Positions 1 through 8,408 of a stretch of DNA of 64,000 bases are shown here, one piece after another. Below the pieces are notes generated by a model that searched no databases, was not told the origin of the DNA, and was given only the letters and a program-made list of their open reading frames with translations. The DNA is taken from positions 1 through 64,000 of the forward strand of contig NZ_NWSX01000026.1 in assembly GCF_002531825.1 (NCBI RefSeq), given 5' to 3'. Origin of the DNA: Rhizobium sp. J15. Its GTDB lineage: Bacteria; Pseudomonadota; Alphaproteobacteria; Rhizobiales; Rhizobiaceae. Every line of letters begins with the position of its first letter. The stretch's first letter is position 1. The position numbers were made by a program, and so were the translations under genes.

Positions 1-10
1 GAAGTTACAA

Positions 11-174
11 AGGTGCCGGCAGGCGGATGAGGGGGCCGCACGGAAAACCCTTTCCGTTTAAACTATCTTGCCACGTTTGCGGCAACGCCATGCCCGGCAT
101 TCCAGTCGAACGTCCGCGTAGACATAGCCGAAGAACCTGCGTCACAGGCCCCCTCATCCGCCCTACGGGCACCT
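11..174. repeat. Imperfect inverted repeat, rhizobial intergenic repeat fragment
   Basis: The segment at 11-37 (aggtgccggcaggcggatga...) is the near reverse complement of 147-174 (ggccccctcatccgccctac...). The right arm runs on into a small 'cttctccccgctggggagaag' hairpin at about 172-193. The 'gatgaggggc' and 'ctccccg' words recur in the repeats at 4.4, 8.4 and 32.4 kb. No gene is supported in 1-226. Confidence 0.6.
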
Positions 175-226
175 TCTCCCCGCTGGGGAGAAGAGGGAAT
201 CGAGACGCTGCGGCATACTCCCGCCC

Positions 227-1420
227 TCACGAAAGCCGAACCGCCTCGAACAGCGCCGTCAGCCCGATGCCGCCGCCGATGCCGATCATGGCGAGGCCGG
301 TGGCTCCGGGAGCGCCGCTGCGGAGCAGCTGAGTATATAGCCGGGTAACGAGAATCGCGCCGGAAGCGCCGAAGGGGTGGCCGAGTGCGATGGCGCCGCC
401 TTCCCTGTTGACCGCATCCGGAGAGATTTCGAGCTGATCGAGCGACGCCAGCACCTGGGCGGCGAAGGCCTCGTTGAATTCGATGGCGTCGATCGCGGAG
501 AGCGCGAGATCGGGCTGGCGCTGCAGCAGCTTTTTGGTCGAGGCGACCGGACCGATGCCGAGCAGGTTGGGATCGACGCCGGCCGCCGCGCTGTCGATGA
601 AGGCGAGGCCCTTTTCGATGCCGAGGCTTCTGGCCATGCCGCGGCTGATGACGAGCACCAGGCAGGCGCCGTCATTGAGGGGGCAGGCATTGCCTGCCGT
701 CACCGAGCCGCCGGCCAGGAAGACGGGCTTGAGGTTTGCCAGCGCTTCCATCGATGTCGTCGGGCGCGGGCATTCGTCCCGCTCCACCAGCCCGTGGCCG
801 GTGGCGATCTCGACGGTTTCGGGCTGGAAGAGGCCGGCTTCGGCCGCCTTGACGGCAAGCCGGTGGCTGCGGAGGGCGAATTCATCCTGCCTCTGGCGTG
901 AGATGGCAAATTCGCGGGCGACGTTTTCGGCGGCGACGCCCATATCGGGATCGCCGATCGCATCCGGGGAGAAGCGGGCGCGGCCGTAGAAGCGCGGCAG
1001 GGCGCCATTGGCTTTCGGCCTTTCGGCCCGCCATGGCGCGGTGCTGACGCTCTCGACGCCGCCGGCCAGGAAACATGAGCCGGCCTTTGCCTGGATCAGC
1101 CGGGCGGCCAGGATGATCGCTTCGAGGCCGGAACCGCACTGCCGGTCGATGGCGACGCCGGGAACGGCGATCGGCAGGCCGGCGGAAAGGGCCGCCAGCC
1201 GCGCAATATTGCCGCCGCCGCCGGCGGCATTGCCGACCAGCACGTCGTCTATAGCCTCGGGCGCGATGCCCGTCTCGGCGACGATGCGGCGGATGATCGG
1301 CGCGAGCAGGTCTTCGGCCGCGACCGCCGCGAGCGAGCCGAAGGCCCGGCCGATCGGCGTGCGGTAGGCGGCGACCACCACCGGCTGCCAATCCTCGTCA
1401 GGCTGATAGGCGTAGGACAA
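227..1420 (-). CDS. Thiolase family protein (acetyl-CoA C-acyltransferase-like)
   Basis: 397-residue thiolase. Full-length family layout is present: active-site Cys95 in DRQCGSGLE, NEAFA at 316-320 and His348 in GHPFGASGA. Thiolases join or cleave acyl-CoA and acetyl-CoA (3-ketoacyl-CoA thiolysis or acetoacetyl-CoA formation). The second catalytic cysteine, normally in a C-terminal 'CIGGG' motif, is replaced by Gly380 (MIGIGGGIG), so normal biosynthetic or degradative turnover is uncertain. The start is a TTG preceded by GGGAG; no in-frame ATG lies near the conserved N-terminus. The gene overlaps the upstream acyl-CoA ligase by 23 bases and is the last of three co-directional genes (thioesterase, ligase, thiolase), suggesting one acyl-CoA pathway whose substrate cannot be read from sequence. 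Confidence 0.9.
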   Translation of the reverse strand: MSYAYQPDEDWQPVVVAAYRTPIGRAFGSLAAVAAEDLLAPIIRRIVAETGIAPEAIDDVLVGNAAGGGGNIARLAALSAGLPIAVPGVAIDRQCGSGLEAIILAARLIQAKAGSCFLAGGVESVSTAPWRAERPKANGALPRFYGRARFSPDAIGDPDMGVAAENVAREFAISRQRQDEFALRSHRLAVKAAEAGLFQPETVEIATGHGLVERDECPRPTTSMEALANLKPVFLAGGSVTAGNACPLNDGACLVLVISRGMARSLGIEKGLAFIDSAAAGVDPNLLGIGPVASTKKLLQRQPDLALSAIDAIEFNEAFAAQVLASLDQLEISPDAVNREGGAIALGHPFGASGAILVTRLYTQLLRSGAPGATGLAMIGIGGGIGLTALFEAVRLS

Positions 1421-2918
1421 GGCCGTCTCCCGAAGTGACCGATGCCTGCACCTGGCCGCGGGCGATCTTGCCGCTGCTCGTCATCGGCCAGGCGCCGATC
1501 CGGTAGAATTGCCTGGGGATCTTGAACCGCGCAAGCTTGTCCGCGCAATGCTCGGCCAGGATTTTCGCATCGATCGCCTCGCCGGAGACGACGGCGACGA
1601 TCCTCTGGCCGTAATAGGCATCCGGCAGCCCGAAGACGACGGCTTCCTCGACGCCGGGGCAGGTCTTCAGCGCGCTCTCGACTTCGGCGGGATAGACGTT
1701 GTTGCCGCCCGAGATCATCATGCCGCCGGCCCGGCCGATCACCCGCAGCATACCGTTGGCGTCGATCTCGCCGAGATCGCCGACGGTGGCGCCTGATGGC
1801 GTCACCCGGAACGCCTGGTCGTCATCGCCCCAGAGATAGCCGTCGGCGATGAGGTCGCTGTTGACGAAGATGGTGCCCGGCACATCGATGCCGACATCGT
1901 TTTCTTCAGGGTCGCGAATGGTGATCTCGACGCCGGGATAGGCTTGCCCCACCCGGTCGATCGGAAAATCGGTCTCGCCGCCGGCAAGCGTCGAGACCGT
2001 CATGAAACCGATCTCGGAAGCGCCGTAATATTCCCGGATGCGTGCCTTGGGAAAAAGGCGGCGCATGGATTCGACCTCGTTGAGGTTCAGCTTGGCGCCG
2101 GCGGTCAGCACGTCGCGCAGGCAGTCGAGCGCGGGCTCGCCAGCCCATGCGCGGGCGATCCCGGCTATATGGGTCGGCACCGCGACCAGCCGTTCGATCT
2201 GTGCGGAGGCGAGCGTGCGCGCGACCGCGCCGGCATCCCACTTCCGCACCGAATGGAAGGTCGCCCCGGCATCGAGCGCTTCCACCAGGGCGTAAAGCGC
2301 CAGGCCGTGCGCCAGGGCACCCGGACAGAGGGTCGAGGGCGCCTCCTGGAGTTCGAAAACCAGCCGTCCCCGGTCGAGGCTCCGGCGCCATTGCTCGCGC
2401 GAGCGGCAATAGGCTTTCGGCTCGGCCGTGGTGCCCGAGGTGAAGCCGATCAGGAAGATGCCGTCTGCATCCGGCAGGTCCTCTCCCGGCGCGGTGAGAT
2501 CGAAGGGCTCTGCTCCGGCGATGACGACCGATATGCCGAGCCGGCGGCCGATCTCGGCACTGGGGCTCGCCGCGTCGTCGGCGACCAGCACGTCAGGCGC
2601 AAGGCGCTCGAGGATGCGCTTGATTCTTTCGGCCGGCATCATCGGATCGATGACGGCGCAGGCATGCGGCAAGGCGGTGGCGGCGACGAAATATTCGGCA
2701 AAGCCGATATGGTTGCCGAGGCTGAGCGCAACGAGCTTTTTGACGCCGGGAAGATCGATCGTGCGGCGGTTCGCGCCGGGCAGTTCCTGGAGAAAGCGAT
2801 AGATCGCCCGCGAGCGCGCGTAGAGTTCGCCATAGCTGAGCGCGCAGCCGTCGATTACCACCGCCGGCTTGTCCGGTCTCTCCGTGGCGTGTCGAAGAAG
2901 CTCTGCATGGATCGGCAT
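1398..2918 (-). CDS. AMP-dependent acyl-CoA synthetase/ligase
   Basis: 506-residue member of the ANL adenylating superfamily, which activates a carboxylic acid with ATP and then forms its CoA thioester. Visible motifs are the P-loop-like GFTSGTTAEPK (about residue 158), the YGASEIG motif in the middle, the hinge region GRAGGMMISGGNNVYPAEVE near residue 400, and the C-terminal catalytic lysine in SSGKIARGQ. It starts 3 bases after the thioesterase stop and overlaps the thiolase, so the three genes are probably one transcript. Acid specificity (fatty, aryl or other) is not evident. Confidence 0.92.
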   Translation of the reverse strand: MPIHAELLRHATERPDKPAVVIDGCALSYGELYARSRAIYRFLQELPGANRRTIDLPGVKKLVALSLGNHIGFAEYFVAATALPHACAVIDPMMPAERIKRILERLAPDVLVADDAASPSAEIGRRLGISVVIAGAEPFDLTAPGEDLPDADGIFLIGFTSGTTAEPKAYCRSREQWRRSLDRGRLVFELQEAPSTLCPGALAHGLALYALVEALDAGATFHSVRKWDAGAVARTLASAQIERLVAVPTHIAGIARAWAGEPALDCLRDVLTAGAKLNLNEVESMRRLFPKARIREYYGASEIGFMTVSTLAGGETDFPIDRVGQAYPGVEITIRDPEENDVGIDVPGTIFVNSDLIADGYLWGDDDQAFRVTPSGATVGDLGEIDANGMLRVIGRAGGMMISGGNNVYPAEVESALKTCPGVEEAVVFGLPDAYYGQRIVAVVSGEAIDAKILAEHCADKLARFKIPRQFYRIGAWPMTSSGKIARGQVQASVTSGDGLVLRLSA

Positions 2919-2921
2919 GGA

Positions 2922-3338
2922 TCAGCCCTGCGACAAGGCGGCTCTGGTCGCCTCCGGGATCGGCGTCGGGCGGCTGTCGGAGAGGCCGACGCAGACCCAG
3001 ACGAGGCCGGCCGTTGCGCAATGGGCGCCGTCGCGCCGGCGAAAGAGTTCGATCGTAAAGGCGAGGCTGGTGCGCCCGATCTTCTCGACGGCGACCTTCG
3101 CCTCGACGACATCGTCGACGTCGATGGGGTTGTGAAAGGTGATCTCAGCCTTCTTGACGTGATAGGCGACACCCGAGGTCGTGTGGCGGAAGTGGCCGAG
3201 GATCTCGCGGTGGCGCAGAAACTCGACGACGGCATCCTCGCAATAGTCGAGGTAGACCGAATTATGGACATGGCCATAGATGTCGATGTCTCGCATCGAG
3301 ACCCGGAACGATGCTAAAGGCCTGTCGTCAACGCTCAT
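2922..3338 (-). CDS. Acyl-CoA thioesterase, 4HBT/YbgC-like hotdog fold
   Basis: 138 residues. The N-terminal motif RDIDIYGHVHNSVYLDY matches the catalytic D-x-x-G-H-V-x-N-x-x-Y pattern of 4-hydroxybenzoyl-CoA thioesterase-like hotdog proteins, which hydrolyse acyl-CoA thioesters. The ATG at 3338 (MSVDDRP) is preferred over an upstream in-frame TTG because GGGTGA precedes it. First gene of the thioesterase-ligase-thiolase set; divergent from the dehydrogenase at 3391, leaving only about 50 bases for both promoters. Confidence 0.85.
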   Translation of the reverse strand: MSVDDRPLASFRVSMRDIDIYGHVHNSVYLDYCEDAVVEFLRHREILGHFRHTTSGVAYHVKKAEITFHNPIDVDDVVEAKVAVEKIGRTSLAFTIELFRRRDGAHCATAGLVWVCVGLSDSRPTPIPEATRAALSQG

Positions 3339-3390
3339 TCGATCACCCAAATTGGTGGGCTGTTCTAACCGCTGTTCTCAGGGGGATGCA

Positions 3391-4359
3391 ATGCAATATC
3401 AGGCGCTGGTGCGAAAATTCGGCCCGGCCCAGGAGGTCGTCGGGATCGAGCGGACGCCGCTGCCGGCGCTGCGGCGCGATCAGGTGCGGGTGCGGCTGCT
3501 GTCCCGCGCGATCAACCCCTCCGATATCATCACCATCTCGGGCGCCTATGCCGGCCGCACGACCCTGCCCTTCATTCCGGGCTTCGAAGCCTTCGGCGTG
3601 GTCGAAGCCTGCGGCGAAGAAGTCTATGGGCTGAAGCCGGGCACGCGCGTGCTGCCGGTGCGCAGCGCCGGCGGCTGGCAGGAGTTCAAGGACACCGATC
3701 CCGGCTGGTGCCTGCGCGTGCCCGACGCGCTTTCCGATTTCGAGGCTGCCACAAGCTACGTCAACCCGATGACGGCCTGGCTGATGCTGCACGGAAAGAT
3801 CGGGCTGAGACCTGGCATGCGCATCGCCGTCAATGCCGCCGCCTCCTCGATCGGGTCGATCCTCATCGGTCTCGCCAATGCCGCAGGCGTCGAGCCGGTG
3901 GCGATCGTCCGCAGCGAAGAATCCCGCCGGCGCCTGCGCGGCCGGCTCGAGGCCGTCATCGTCGACAGGGAGGACAGCGACCTCGCAGCCGGCCTCGCCG
4001 GCCGGCATGGGCTCGATGCCGTGCTCGACTGCGTCGGCGGCCCGCGCGCCTCGGTCCTTGCCGATGCGCTCAAGCCGGGCGGGCATTTCGTGCATTATGG
4101 GCTGCTTTCCGGCCAAAGCATCCCGAATTCCTTCTGGGCCACCCATCCCGACATCACCTTTTCCTTCTGCCATCTCAGGGAATGGGTCCATTCCGAAAGC
4201 ATGGACAATGTCCAGCGCGCCTATTCCGAGGTGGCCGCGCAGATCGCCGCAAAGGTGATCGCCACCGAGGTGCGGGAGGTGTTTCCCCTGGAAAGGATCG
4301 GCGAGGCGCTGCAAGCCGCCCTTCCTTTCCGGACTGGCGGCAAGGTGCTGCTTGCCTGA
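3391..4359 (+). CDS. Zinc-independent MDR family dehydrogenase (quinone/enoyl reductase-like)
   Basis: 322 residues from ATG 3391 (MQYQALVRKFGP); an open frame extends upstream but overlaps the divergent thioesterase. GroES-like N-terminal half, then a Rossmann nucleotide-binding half with NAAASSIGSILIGLA in place of the usual AxGxVG turn. The closing motif LPFRTGGKVLLA is typical of 2-enoyl thioester and quinone reductases of the medium-chain family. No structural-zinc cysteine cluster is visible, in line with the zinc-free branch. Likely an NAD(P)H-dependent reductase acting on a small or CoA-linked substrate of the neighbouring operon (inference). Confidence 0.85.
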   Translation: MQYQALVRKFGPAQEVVGIERTPLPALRRDQVRVRLLSRAINPSDIITISGAYAGRTTLPFIPGFEAFGVVEACGEEVYGLKPGTRVLPVRSAGGWQEFKDTDPGWCLRVPDALSDFEAATSYVNPMTAWLMLHGKIGLRPGMRIAVNAAASSIGSILIGLANAAGVEPVAIVRSEESRRRLRGRLEAVIVDREDSDLAAGLAGRHGLDAVLDCVGGPRASVLADALKPGGHFVHYGLLSGQSIPNSFWATHPDITFSFCHLREWVHSESMDNVQRAYSEVAAQIAAKVIATEVREVFPLERIGEALQAALPFRTGGKVLLA

Positions 4360-4398
4360 CGCTCTCACGGGCGTTGGTGCGGCTACGAACCGCCGCAG

Positions 4399-4493
4399 CC
4401 CTCATCCGGCATGTCCCTTCGCCCCGTTTACGGGGGTCCGAAGGACGGGTCGAGACCAGTGGCTCGATCCCGGCAAGGGTTAGGGTGAGGGGC
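4399..4493. repeat. Rhizobial palindromic repeat, partial copy
   Basis: Begins 'ctcatccggcatgtccctt', contains 'cgccccgtttacggggg', and ends 'agggttagggtgaggggc'. The same words occur in the fuller copies at 8409-8546 and 32372-32511. It lies between the dehydrogenase and the HxlR gene. Confidence 0.7.
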
Positions 4494-4503
4494 AATCTCC
4501 TCA

Positions 4504-4869
4504 TCAATCAGCCGTCAGCTCATGCCGCAGCCGCGATCGGATGATCTCAGGATGGTTCTGCTCGGCCCAGCCGACCAGGGCCTTCATCGGGATGAGGAAG
4601 GATCGGCCGAGGTCCGTCAGCTCATATTCCACGCGCGGCGGCACTTCGGGATAGACGGTGCGCCTGACATAGCCGTCCTGCTCCAGATGCCGCAGCGTCT
4701 TGGAGAGCATCTGTTTGGAGATGTCGCCGATCTCGCGCAGCAGCTCGTTGAAGCGCTTCTTTTCGGTTTCCAGCGCCTCGAGCGTCAGCAGGCTCCATTG
4801 ATCGCCGATGCGGTCGAGCACGCCCCTGATCGGGCATCCCGCGCCCGGCCCGTCCGTTTTCTCAGGCAT
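4504..4869 (-). CDS. HxlR family transcriptional regulator
   Basis: 121-residue winged-helix regulator: CPIRGVLDRIGDQWSLLTLEAL at the N-terminus, RFNELLREIGDISKQMLSKTLRHLE as the recognition helix region, then the wing with YPEVPPRVEYELTDLG. This is the HxlR/DUF24 pattern, including the N-terminal cysteine found in redox- or quinone-sensing members. The start at 4869 has GGAAGGA five bases upstream; an alternative ATG lies at 4890. It is divergent from the SnoaL-like gene at 5011, the most likely target. Confidence 0.9.
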   Translation of the reverse strand: MPEKTDGPGAGCPIRGVLDRIGDQWSLLTLEALETEKKRFNELLREIGDISKQMLSKTLRHLEQDGYVRRTVYPEVPPRVEYELTDLGRSFLIPMKALVGWAEQNHPEIIRSRLRHELTAD

Positions 4870-5010
4870 GGCGTCCTTCCTCTCGGTCATCGCACGCTGA
4901 CCTTGGCACTGAAAACTGCCTTCTTGCTGGGCATTTCGCGCTGTCCTAGACCAAGCCTCATAGTCTGCTTCTTAGGCTAGATCGCGGATTCATACCAAGG
5001 AGTTTGATGC

Positions 5011-5472
5011 ATGACATTCGGGAAATCGCTTTGCGCACTCGCCATTCTGGCAGGCATCGCCATGCCCTCAGGCGCTTTTGCCGCCTCTCGGGATTTGAAG
5101 GTCGAGGAAGCCAACCGGAAGCTGGTGGTGGAGTTCTACGACCGCTTCTTCAACAAGCACGATATCGACGCCGCTTCGGTTGTCGCCGACGAGTATCGGC
5201 AGCACAATCCTGAAGTTCCCGATGGCAAGAAGCCTTTCGTGTCCTTCTTCACCGGCTTCTTCAAGGACAACGCGCAGTCGAAGGCGAAGATCGTCCGCAG
5301 CTCCGCCGATGGCGATCTCGTCTGGCTGCATGTGCATGCGACGAACGGCACCGAGGATCGCGGCCAGGCGATCGTCGATATTTTCCGCGTCAAGGACGGC
5401 AAGATCGTCGAGCACTGGGATGTGATCCAGGCGGTTCCGAAAGAGGCCGCCAACAAGAACACCATGTTCTGA
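5011..5472 (+). CDS. Exported SnoaL/NTF2-like protein
   Basis: 153 residues with an N-terminal signal peptide (MTFGKSLCALAILAGIAMPS, cleavage near GAFAA). The mature part has the SnoaL-like alpha+beta barrel pattern: VVEFYDRFFNKHDIDAASVVADEYRQHNPEVPDG, a central basic strand region, and the closing HWDVIQAVP motif. Family members are often called predicted SnoaL-like aldol condensation-catalysing enzymes, but their substrates are unknown. AAGGAG lies eight bases before the ATG. Divergent from the HxlR regulator. Confidence 0.85.
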   Translation: MTFGKSLCALAILAGIAMPSGAFAASRDLKVEEANRKLVVEFYDRFFNKHDIDAASVVADEYRQHNPEVPDGKKPFVSFFTGFFKDNAQSKAKIVRSSADGDLVWLHVHATNGTEDRGQAIVDIFRVKDGKIVEHWDVIQAVPKEAANKNTMF

Positions 5473-5514
5473 ACATGACTGGGCCGGCGTGAGCCGGCCC
5501 CGATCACCCGGCTC

Positions 5515-6390
5515 TCAGGCGAGCGACAGCTGCGCCGCGCACCAGTCCCACACCGCGTCCACGGCCTTTCGCGGCGATGGCGAGCGTTTGCGGACGAGGA
5601 AGTAATCGGCGCCGACGGCCGCCGTTTCATCCGTCACCTGCACCAGCCGCCCGGCTTCGAGATCGGCCATCACGAAGGCCCGGCAGGCGAGCACGACGCC
5701 CTGGCCGGCGAGTGCGGCGTCGAGCGCCAGCGTCGTATGGTTGAAGGCCGCGCCCGGCAGCTTTTCGCGGATTGCGAGGAACATGCCCCAGCGATCGTGC
5801 GAGTCATGCAGAAGCGGCAGCTTGCAAAGCTCCTCGCGGCTCAAGGGAAGGGTGAGGCCCTTGACCAGATGCGGGCTCGCGACCGCCACCAGTTCCTGGC
5901 GGAACAGCAGCCTTGCCTCCAGCGTCGCCGGGAATGCCTGGCCGGTCAGGCGCACGGCGATATCCACCTGGTCGCGGTCGAAATCCGCCAGCGCCTCGGT
6001 GGCGACCGTCCTCAGATCCACCTCGGGAAGGGCGCTGTAGAACTCGGCGAGGCGCGGGATCAAAAGCTTGGCGGCGACGGTCGGGGTGACGCTGATCGTC
6101 ACGGTTTCCGGCCGCGCGAAAAGCCGTCCGGTCGCCTCGCCAAGCATATCGAAGGCGCGGGTCACGTCGGAGAGATAGGCGGCACCCTGCGCGGTCAGCG
6201 CAAGGCCGCGGGGCTGGCGCTGGAACAGCCGGAGGCCAAGCTGATCTTCCAGTGCGCGAACCTGCTGGGCGATCGCTCCCTGGGTGACACCGAGTTCCTC
6301 TGCGGCGGCGCGGAAATTCAGCCTGCGGCCCGAAGCCTCGAAGGCGCGCAGGGCATTCAACGGCGGCAGCGCGCGGCGGGATTGGATCAT
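5515..6390 (-). CDS. LysR family transcriptional regulator, GcvA-like
   Basis: 291 residues. N-terminal winged HTH (PPLNALRAFEASGRRLNFRAAAEELGVTQGAIAQQVRALE, about residues 9-48) followed by a periplasmic-binding-like effector domain beginning near ETVTISVTPTVAAKLLIPRL. The PPLNALRAFEA start is typical of the GcvA/AmpR subgroup. It is divergent from an SDR-oxidase gene pair, and a perfect palindrome of LysR size lies between them (6402-6414), so it probably controls that pair. Confidence 0.92.
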   Translation of the reverse strand: MIQSRRALPPLNALRAFEASGRRLNFRAAAEELGVTQGAIAQQVRALEDQLGLRLFQRQPRGLALTAQGAAYLSDVTRAFDMLGEATGRLFARPETVTISVTPTVAAKLLIPRLAEFYSALPEVDLRTVATEALADFDRDQVDIAVRLTGQAFPATLEARLLFRQELVAVASPHLVKGLTLPLSREELCKLPLLHDSHDRWGMFLAIREKLPGAAFNHTTLALDAALAGQGVVLACRAFVMADLEAGRLVQVTDETAAVGADYFLVRKRSPSPRKAVDAVWDWCAAQLSLA

Positions 6391-6401
6391 CGGCCTATCC
6401 A

Positions 6402-6414
6402 GTAGATTTTCTAC
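6402..6414. promoter_or_regulatory. Candidate LysR operator palindrome
   Basis: GTAGATTTTCTAC is a perfect 5-base inverted repeat around TTT, of the T-N11-A type bound by LysR regulators, 12 bases upstream of the lysR start and about 80 bases upstream of the divergent SDR. Confidence 0.55.
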
Positions 6415-6496
6415 AGTCTCGCATGTTTCTTTCTCGCGCGAAAGCAGGCAGCATATCTGGCATAATGCTGCGCAAATTCAGCTGGCGGAGGTTTCA

Positions 6497-7201
6497 ATGT
6501 CTGAAGGAAAAGTCGCTCTCATCACCGCAGGCGGATCCGGCATGGGCGCCGCAGCCGCGCGTAAACTGGCCGAGGACGGCTACCGCGTCGCCGTGCTCTC
6601 CTCCTCCGGCAAGGGCGAGGCGCTGGCGAAGGAACTCGGCGGCGTCGGCGTCACCGGCTCCAACCAGTCCAACGAGGACGTGAAGCGGCTCGTCGATCTC
6701 TCGATGGAGCGATGGGGGCGCATCGACGCGCTGGTCAATTCCGCCGGCCACGGCCCGCGCGCGCCGATCCTCGATATCTCAGACGAAGACTGGCACCGAG
6801 GCATGGAAGTCTATTTCCTGAGCGCGGTGCGGCCGATCCGGCTGGTGGCGCCGATCATGGAGAGGCAGGGCGGCGGCGCCATCGTCAATATCTCGACGGC
6901 ATGGGCGTTCGAACCCTCGCCGATGTTCCCGACCTCGGCCGTCTTCCGCGCGGGCCTGGCGAGCTTCACCAAGATCTTCGCGGACACCTATGCGGCCAAG
7001 AACATCCGCCTGAACAACGTCCTGCCCGGCTGGATCGACAGCCTGCCCGCCACCGAGGAGCGGCGCGACAGCGTTCCGATGCGCCGCTACGGCACCAGCG
7101 AGGAGATCGCGGCCACCATCGCCTTCCTCCTGTCCGAGGGTGCCGGCTATATCACCGGCCAGAACATCCGCGTCGACGGCGGCATCGCCCGTTCCGTCTG
7201 A
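6497..7201 (+). CDS. SDR family oxidoreductase-like protein lacking YxxxK
   Basis: 234 residues from ATG 6497 (MSEGKVALITAGGSGMGAAA), with GGAGG upstream. The Rossmann GxxxGxG region (AGGSGMG) and NSAG motif are typical of short-chain dehydrogenases, and the C-terminus has LLSEGAGYITGQNIRVDGG. The catalytic segment reads ISTAWAFEPSPMFPTSAVFR: the usual Tyr-x-x-x-Lys is replaced by Phe and Ala. Either chemistry is altered or the protein is a non-redox member. It is followed 15 bases later by an FMN-oxidase-like gene and is divergent from a LysR regulator. Confidence 0.87.
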   Translation: MSEGKVALITAGGSGMGAAAARKLAEDGYRVAVLSSSGKGEALAKELGGVGVTGSNQSNEDVKRLVDLSMERWGRIDALVNSAGHGPRAPILDISDEDWHRGMEVYFLSAVRPIRLVAPIMERQGGGAIVNISTAWAFEPSPMFPTSAVFRAGLASFTKIFADTYAAKNIRLNNVLPGWIDSLPATEERRDSVPMRRYGTSEEIAATIAFLLSEGAGYITGQNIRVDGGIARSV

Positions 7202-7215
7202 GCGGGAGCCTGCCG

Positions 7216-7788
7216 GTGGAATTGACCGACATCGACGCCGCGGCATGGGCGGAGCTCGAAACGGCTGCGGCAGATCCGCAGTCGGGTTTCCGCTATCTCA
7301 ACCTCTGCTCCGTCGATACCGAGATGAGGCCGCAGGCGCGCATGGTCGTGCTGCGTGCGGCCGAAAGATCGGCGCGGCGTCTCGAATTTCATACGGATAT
7401 ACGCAGCCGCAAATGGCTGGAGCTTTCGGCCAATCCTCATGTCACGGTCCTCGGCTTCAGCGCCGGGAGCCGGCTGCAGCTTCGGCTTCAGGGAGAGGTC
7501 GAGCTTCATGGGCCGGGAAGCGGAGCGGCCCATGCCGCATGGGACAGGCTGCCCGCGCGGACGCGGTTGACCTATGCCGGCGGCCCGCCCGGGGACGAGC
7601 GCGCCTTCGAAACGATCGACATGGCAGAGCCCGCGGATGAGGCCGAGGGGAAGGCGCGTTTCGGCCTGCTGATCTTTCGGGCGAGCACGCTGGATTGGTT
7701 CCAGCTGCGCCAGCAGGACAATCGCAGGGCATTGTTCTCCTATGACGAAGCTGGCGCCCTCTCCGATTGCCGCTGGGTCAATCCCTGA
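7216..7788 (+). CDS. Pyridoxamine 5'-phosphate oxidase-related FMN-binding protein
   Basis: 190 residues from a GTG at 7216 with GGGAG nine bases upstream. The split-barrel flavin fold is suggested by FRYLNLCSVDTEMRPQARMVVLR near residue 27, HTDIRSRKWLELSANPHVTVLGF, and the C-terminal FGLLIFRASTLDWFQLRQQDN...LSDCRWVNP ending. These match the PNPOx-like/Alr4036 family, with a C-terminal W-x-N-P tail. Likely FMN-dependent; the actual substrate is not evident. Probably co-transcribed with the SDR just upstream. Confidence 0.82.
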   Translation: MELTDIDAAAWAELETAAADPQSGFRYLNLCSVDTEMRPQARMVVLRAAERSARRLEFHTDIRSRKWLELSANPHVTVLGFSAGSRLQLRLQGEVELHGPGSGAAHAAWDRLPARTRLTYAGGPPGDERAFETIDMAEPADEAEGKARFGLLIFRASTLDWFQLRQQDNRRALFSYDEAGALSDCRWVNP

Positions 7789-7817
7789 CCTGAGATCGCG
7801 GTGCTTTCGGAGGTCGG

Positions 7818-8285
7818 TCAATCGATCCTCGGACGTTCCGATCTCGGCGTCGCCAGCCCGTGCCTGGCGAGTTCCAGCGTCAGGATGCGGGTTTCGAGCA
7901 GGTTGAAGATGCGCAGCACCGCCTCGATCGCATCGAAGGGCTTGGTCAGGAAATCCTTCGCGCCGAGCGAAAGCGCGCGCCGGCGCGTCGGCAGCGTCGC
8001 ATCGGCGGTCAGAACCAGGATCGGCAGATAGCTGTCGTCGGGGATGAGCCTTGCGAAAGTCTCCAGCAGCGCGAAACCGTCGAGGTCGGGCATCATCAGG
8101 TCGAGCAGCACAAGATCGACGGGATGCTCGCGGAAGAGCCGCAGGGCCTCGCGCGGCTCGGTCGTGCTGATCAGCGCCGTAAAGCCCTCGCGCTTGAGGA
8201 TGCGCTCCAGCAGCGAAACATTGGCGGGCTCGTCATCGACGATCAGGATCGTCGAGGCGCGCAGGATATCGGTGGTATCTGTCAT
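7818..8285 (-). CDS. Single-domain response regulator
   Basis: 155 residues from ATG 8285 (MTDTTDILRASTILIVDDEP). Receiver domain with the acidic pair in VDDEP, the phospho-acceptor Asp62 in LVLLDLMMPDLDG, the Thr in LTADA and the Lys in FLTKPFD. A C-terminal helix of about 25 residues follows, with no DNA-binding or enzymatic output. It lies downstream of a PAS-type histidine kinase and may be its phosphate acceptor or a shuttle, separated by a palindromic repeat. Confidence 0.88.
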   Translation of the reverse strand: MTDTTDILRASTILIVDDEPANVSLLERILKREGFTALISTTEPREALRLFREHPVDLVLLDLMMPDLDGFALLETFARLIPDDSYLPILVLTADATLPTRRRALSLGAKDFLTKPFDAIEAVLRIFNLLETRILTLELARHGLATPRSERPRID

Positions 8286-8408
8286 GGACCCCAAACTTCG
8301 TCGAAAGCGATGCCGCACTGATAGCAAGCGGCGCAACAAAATCAAAGCGATGGGGCGTTGCCAGGCTTGCCGAGAAACACCGCGGCTGTCTGGTTCATGT
8401 TGATAAGT

